In this document: piece by piece, positions 29,101-35,100 of the stretch | Layout of the letters: each line of letters starts with the position of its first letter | How positions within the stretch are numbered: the stretch's first letter is position 1 | Source of the DNA: Omphiscola glabra | Taxonomy: Eukaryota; Mollusca; Gastropoda; Lymnaeidae | Length of the DNA stretch: 64,000 nt | Reading direction: 5' to 3' | Assembly (NCBI GenBank): GCA_964017045.1 | Contig: OZ024797.1 | Location: 13,299,062 to 13,363,061 of the forward strand | The notes under the pieces: model-generated | Databases searched by the model: none | Seen by the model: the letters and a program-made list of their open reading frames with translations, nothing else | Told to the model about the DNA's origin: nothing | Position numbers and translations under genes: made by a program

Positions 29101-32100
29101 GATCATATATTATATGTTTACGTCTAAAAAAGATGTACCTAACTTAAATTTGGAACTATTGAGAATCATCTGAGAATTTCTTACAAAACTAGATTTTTTA
29201 AAAATTATTTAATATAAAATATTGTAGATGGCATTTGTGTTTCTAAACCAGCCGGAAGAAGAAAGAAGGTAAAACTAACATTCATAGGATCAACTTTGTT
29301 TATTTCTTCTTTTTGGTAGTTGTTTGCAGACAGGAAGCTGTTGGAGGAAACTGCTATGCCAGCTTCAACCGTTGGTTCTACGATCACAAAGAAGGATCGT
29401 GCAAACAGTTTGTTTACGGTGGCTGTGGGGGTAACAAAAATAACTTTGAAACACAACAACAATGCAACAACTTCTGCAGCGTCCAAGGTAACAGCAGCAA
29501 AGTTGGCATCGTTTAAATATTTCAGTTGCTTCATTGGCCCAACATATATTATGCAAAGCTGGTTTACCTTCATTTTTCATGTGAGCAGCAGTAGGTTCAA
29601 GTTGTATTTTAACAATTCTTTTTCATTTTCTCATGTTAAATGCCACCAATAGCGTACGATGACTACGTGCTGCTGGGATATGCACACACACATAATTTAT
29701 ATAATTCTATGAATAAACACTCAAAGTGCAGCCAAGGGTGGTTCAGCCCTTCGACCCTCCCCCAATCTCCACCAACGTGTGCAATTTCATGGCTGTTGTC
29801 CCAATGGAAATAAAAACTCTCATTTGAAAGAAGCTATGAAGAATTCCCAAAATATTCACCTTAAACTGTATTTACACTTTTTCAGAAATCTGTCTGAAGC
29901 CCAAATATGTTGGACGGTGTCGTGCTGCCCTGCCTCGGTTTTATTTTGACACCCAAACACGGTCTTGTCGAGAGTTCATATATGGGGGCTGTGAAGGCAA
30001 CTTGAATAATTTTGTTTCCAAGACAGCATGCGAGAGGAGATGCGCCAACCCAAAACCTGGCTTTGTTGGGACTGAAGTAGTGGTCATTGATGCCAAGGAG
30101 ACGACGGCCCAGGACGTTTGCAAGATCGATAGGGACAAGGTTGGCATATTTTTTTTTTCAAATCAACTGTTGGAACCAGGCATCACAGACTATTCCTATA
30201 GTAGATGGCACAACAAAAACACAGAATGCACAATTCTAGCATGGGAATCATTCATTTCAGTTTGTCACTTGCAAACATGTTATGGGACTTACAGTAATTT
30301 TATTACTGTTAAGTTTACTACAAAATGTTATGTATTCAATCAATGACAGATCATAGTTAATTTCGATTGGCTGTCACCTCTTTCAAACCAACAACATGGC
30401 TTTGAAACTGAAAAATAATAAATTTAGTAATTTTTTTATTTATGAAAATAAATTTAAACAAAACAAAAATGTTAGCTTATAACTGATGGTCTATTTAATG
30501 GATTAGTTCTTGTGAATAAAATAGTAGATATTACCCATTTGTTATCAACATAATAAAGCTAAGCAAGTTTCGGTACAATTATTAATGTTTTAAGAGTGCG
30601 CCATTAAGCAAAAATGTTAAAGTTTGGAGTACCAACAAAGACAGCAATAAAAATCTAAGTTCACAGTTAACAATGAGTTTTCTGCAAAAAATCCTAATGA
30701 TATTCCCTAAAAAAATTTTTGTTTAAATATCCAGCCATTAGGGTAAAGGCGTTTTGACTAAATTTCACCTGAACAATCCGTGAGTCGGGAGTTATGATCA
30801 TAGCTGATTGGGTGTAAATTGATATTTCTGCATCACTTTCTATAGCCAACACACACACACACAAATGGGTGTAAATTGATATTTCTGCATCACTTTCTAT
30901 AGCCAACACACACACACACACAAATGGGTGTAAATTGATATTTCTGCATCACTTTCTATAGCCAACATACACACACACACAAATGGGTGTAAATTGATAT
31001 TTCTGCATCACTTTCTATAGCCAACATACACACAAATGGGTGTAAATTGATATTTCTGCATCACTTTCTATAGCCAACATACACACACACATGGGTGTAA
31101 ATTGATATTTCTGCATCACTTTCTATAGCCAACACAAACACACACACACAAATGGGTGTAAATTGATATTTCTGCATCACTTTCTATTGCCAACATACAC
31201 ACACACACATGGGTGTAAATTGATATTTCTGCATCACTTTCTATAGCCAACACACACACACATAAAAACTTTGCTATCTATGCATTATTATATTTGACTT
31301 TAAAATAACAGCTTACATTGTAGTTTCTACTGCCTCAATAGGGAACGTGTGAGGACTACCAGATAAAATGGTACTATAGTGCCAGTCGTAAACATTGTGC
31401 ACGTTTTGCTTACACTGGTTGTGGGGGCAATGGCAACCGATTTGACAGTGAAGAGGACTGCAAGAGAAGGTGTGATGAGAGACAGCAGATCACCCAGATT
31501 CAACCCAGTACAGGAGAATCTAACATCATACCTGGCTCTGACACCTGTAAATGCTTCTTCCTTTGTTAATTGTGTGTTTGATATATGTTGGTGTTATATA
31601 TATATATGTTGGTGTTATGTTATATATTATTATGTATGTTGATGTTGTTTATATGTTGATGCTATTCACGCTGATTAATCAAATTGTGCCGCCTTTTAAA
31701 TTTCTATAAATTACTGGCAAGAAATATTACTTTCTAACATTCTGTGGCATTTATTTAAACAGACACTTCATAAATCAGACAGCAGTGTCCAATCATTTTT
31801 TGACAACCTGATGTCTCAGTCTGTTAGCTCATTTAATTTTAATCAAACAAAGTTCATATTTAGCTCATTTAAATTGTGAAATGTTCTCCAGCTGCCTGCA
31901 CCCAGGAAAAGAACGCTGGCGACTGTGATAAATGGGTCATCCATTGGTTCTTTGACTCAGCCAGAGGAGCTTGTAATCGATTCTATTATGGCGGATGTGG
32001 TGGAAACAGTAACCGTTTTGAGAGCAAGGAAAGCTGTGAAAAAGCCTGCATTGCTGGTAGCTATACATCTAGATGTTTTGTAGAGTTTAAACAAATCTGT

Positions 32101-35100
32101 TTCTACAGAATATTCATTGTGTATCAGAATTGTATTTTAAATATATAATTTTTGCTTTCCTTGACTTTATTAGATTTACAATCTTTCTCTTGGAGATGTG
32201 TGCATTTTAATATTTTAAGCATTCATTCTTAATAAAGTGCTTATTTAATAATAAACCTGATAGAAATCAAGAGAGATGGCCCTTTTGAGGTTTTTGTTTA
32301 AAAAGTAATATTCTTGATCATCTTTTGTTATGGAGACCATCAGCTCTGTCCTGAATTCAAAGGTCTGGTTAACAGACTGACAATTCAATAACTTAACTGA
32401 ATATAGTTTATTGTATTTCAAATGTCCATCTACTTTAATTTTCTCCATGTTTCTCCAGCCACTACACTCAGACCTGCAATAGCCACAACTCTTCCTGCCT
32501 CCTGTGTTTACTCAACATTTGGATGTTGCCAGGATGGACTCACAAGAGCTCTTGATCGTCAGAAGTCTAACTGTTATGGTATTGACCGACTGGGCAGCAG
32601 TGTTGGATTTGATTATGAGAGTTTAATTTTAATAACATGAAAAGCTAAAAAATGCTTCAAACTATGTGTTTATTCTGTCTCTATTGTGTCAACTAAATCT
32701 CTTTTTGTAGGTATTGTAGATGAAAATTTCATAATGAAATTAAATAAAATTAAACTATTCCCCTAAATGGAGCTTGGCTTAATCAGAACAGAACCACAAA
32801 TTTTAACTCTCTATCTCCAATATTAGGAAAGCTAATACTACCCACCATTGTGAGAACCCTTGGTCATTCTGTTAGATATCTATGTCCCAGATCTCAATAA
32901 AATTTAAATACCCCTTTGATTCATTAGTGAATAAGCATTGCCATGTAGTTTTGTTGTACTACTAATACTAATATATATTACCAATTTTATAACTGACTGT
33001 TTCACCAATCTCAGAAGCAATTCTAACAATATTTTTGGCAATTTCAGAATCCAATGTTATTCAGCCTGGCACAACTGGAGACCACACTCTGGTCTATGCT
33101 CAGTCAGGTGCAGACACTTCCATTAGATGTCTTCTACGTGGATCGGAAATTGTGTGGTACAGAGATAGGTAAGACATGATGAAAATCTTGGAAACCTTTG
33201 GAAATATTTAATCCAACTACTTATACAGTAGAAATTCAAGTGTCTGAAGATGGGCTACCTGGACATTTGGTTCTCCTGACATGTTTTTTGTGACCCAGCT
33301 TTGTATAATGTAAATCTGCAAGGCAAGGAAATGTCATGACAATATTTAAGTCAAATGAACCTTTTCAGTAAAACAAAATACTGTAGGCTCATAGGATCAA
33401 TGCTTGTAGACAAATATCAACATTATTTATTATAAAACTTACTTTATTACATATACCTGGTATACTATTACATTGATTATCCAGACTTTTATGAAACAGG
33501 CTAAAACTTTTCACAGATAATGTTGCCAGATTGTCACACTAACAGCCAAACTCTCTATGAGTATGAGAAATAAACAATGATAACTAACTAATATCATTTG
33601 TACCGTACAGAAAGTATTTTAGGCTGCACAAATCTGACATTACCGACAGTTAATACAGTGTGAGTAAATCGCAGCTATCGCTAGCTTTTGTTGAGCTGAT
33701 TTTTAAATATGGCATCATAGAATGTCAAAATACTGTTAACAAAATTTTTGCATTTTTTATACATCCCAACAGATTCCTACTGTCACCCAGCCAAAAATTT
33801 CAAATATTCCCTAATGGAACTCTAGTCCTCAAGGCAGTCACAGATGACATGGCTGGGTTGTATGCCTGCAGAGTTTATGAAAACAACCTACCTCAACTGG
33901 AGAGGTATAAAGTGGAGATAAGTGGTAAGTTCCCTGCTGATCAAGGCTGCTTTATAAAACAGGTGTAGCAGGTAACGTGCCTAAGCTATTGAAACTTGTG
34001 CCTAGGCTAGAGCATTCTGGTTAGGATAATGAAAGATTAAATAACATCTATATAGGCATAAGTAAAAATTGTCGATACCGTAGATATCTCTAGTAATATT
34101 TCTTTTAGTCAGAATGAAAGGAATGGATGTGCTCTTGATCCATGTCATTGCCTTACCAAAAGTTCTTAGTTATATAAAAAAAATCAATCATTTTAATAAA
34201 ATAAAAAATCAGTATTAAAAAAAATGTTTGAAAAAAAAAAGAATAATTTTCTTACATTTTTAGAAAACATTTAATGAAGCATGTTCCAAATATGTGTTTT
34301 TAGCTCCATTGATCATCCTCCCTGGACCAGTCCTCATGAGCTTCAAGCCCGGAAGCAGAGCATTCTTACACTGCCAAGCCATTGGCAACCCACAACCCAG
34401 GCTGTCGTGGGCAAAGAATGGAAACGTCTGGACAAACAACAACCGGCATACCATCTTCGGTAACGGGACTTTGATTATCAACAATGTCATGCTGCAGGAT
34501 GCTGGCGACTACCAGTGCACAGCGGAAAATGGAGTTTCTCCCACACAAACCAAAAAATTAAAGCTGAATGTCAAAGGTGGGTTAAAGGGTTTGACATCAT
34601 GTTTAAAAAATATACGAGTAGGGTATGGATACTTTTTGAATGACTATTAGATTTTTAATGTAATTTATTTATAGAAGCTGATGTGCGGGAGAGATTGGAA
34701 GTATAAAGTGTTATCTGTTTTATTCATGATATATTTAAACATCAAATTGGTTTTGCCAAGTTACCTGGATGACCAAGAGGTGTATTTTATTTGCCTGATG
34801 GTAACTGTAAGGGGAGGTAAGTCTGAATTTTGTGCTGGATTCCCTTTGCATGATGCATTGTAATATGCTGTTTATATATACCGGTACATCACTTCATTGG
34901 TACAATCACTTTCCTTAAGTTTCAGTGCTAGTTTGATTCTTAATTGAGTAACTTTACTTTCCCATGCATATCCTTATCCTCCTTAGTTTTTATTTTGGTA
35001 AATCATTCTTAAAATGTATTAAATTAAACATTCATCATCATCATCATGTCCCTTAGTCCTTGGACCGTTGGGGAGCTACAGATGATGTGAAAACTATCCT

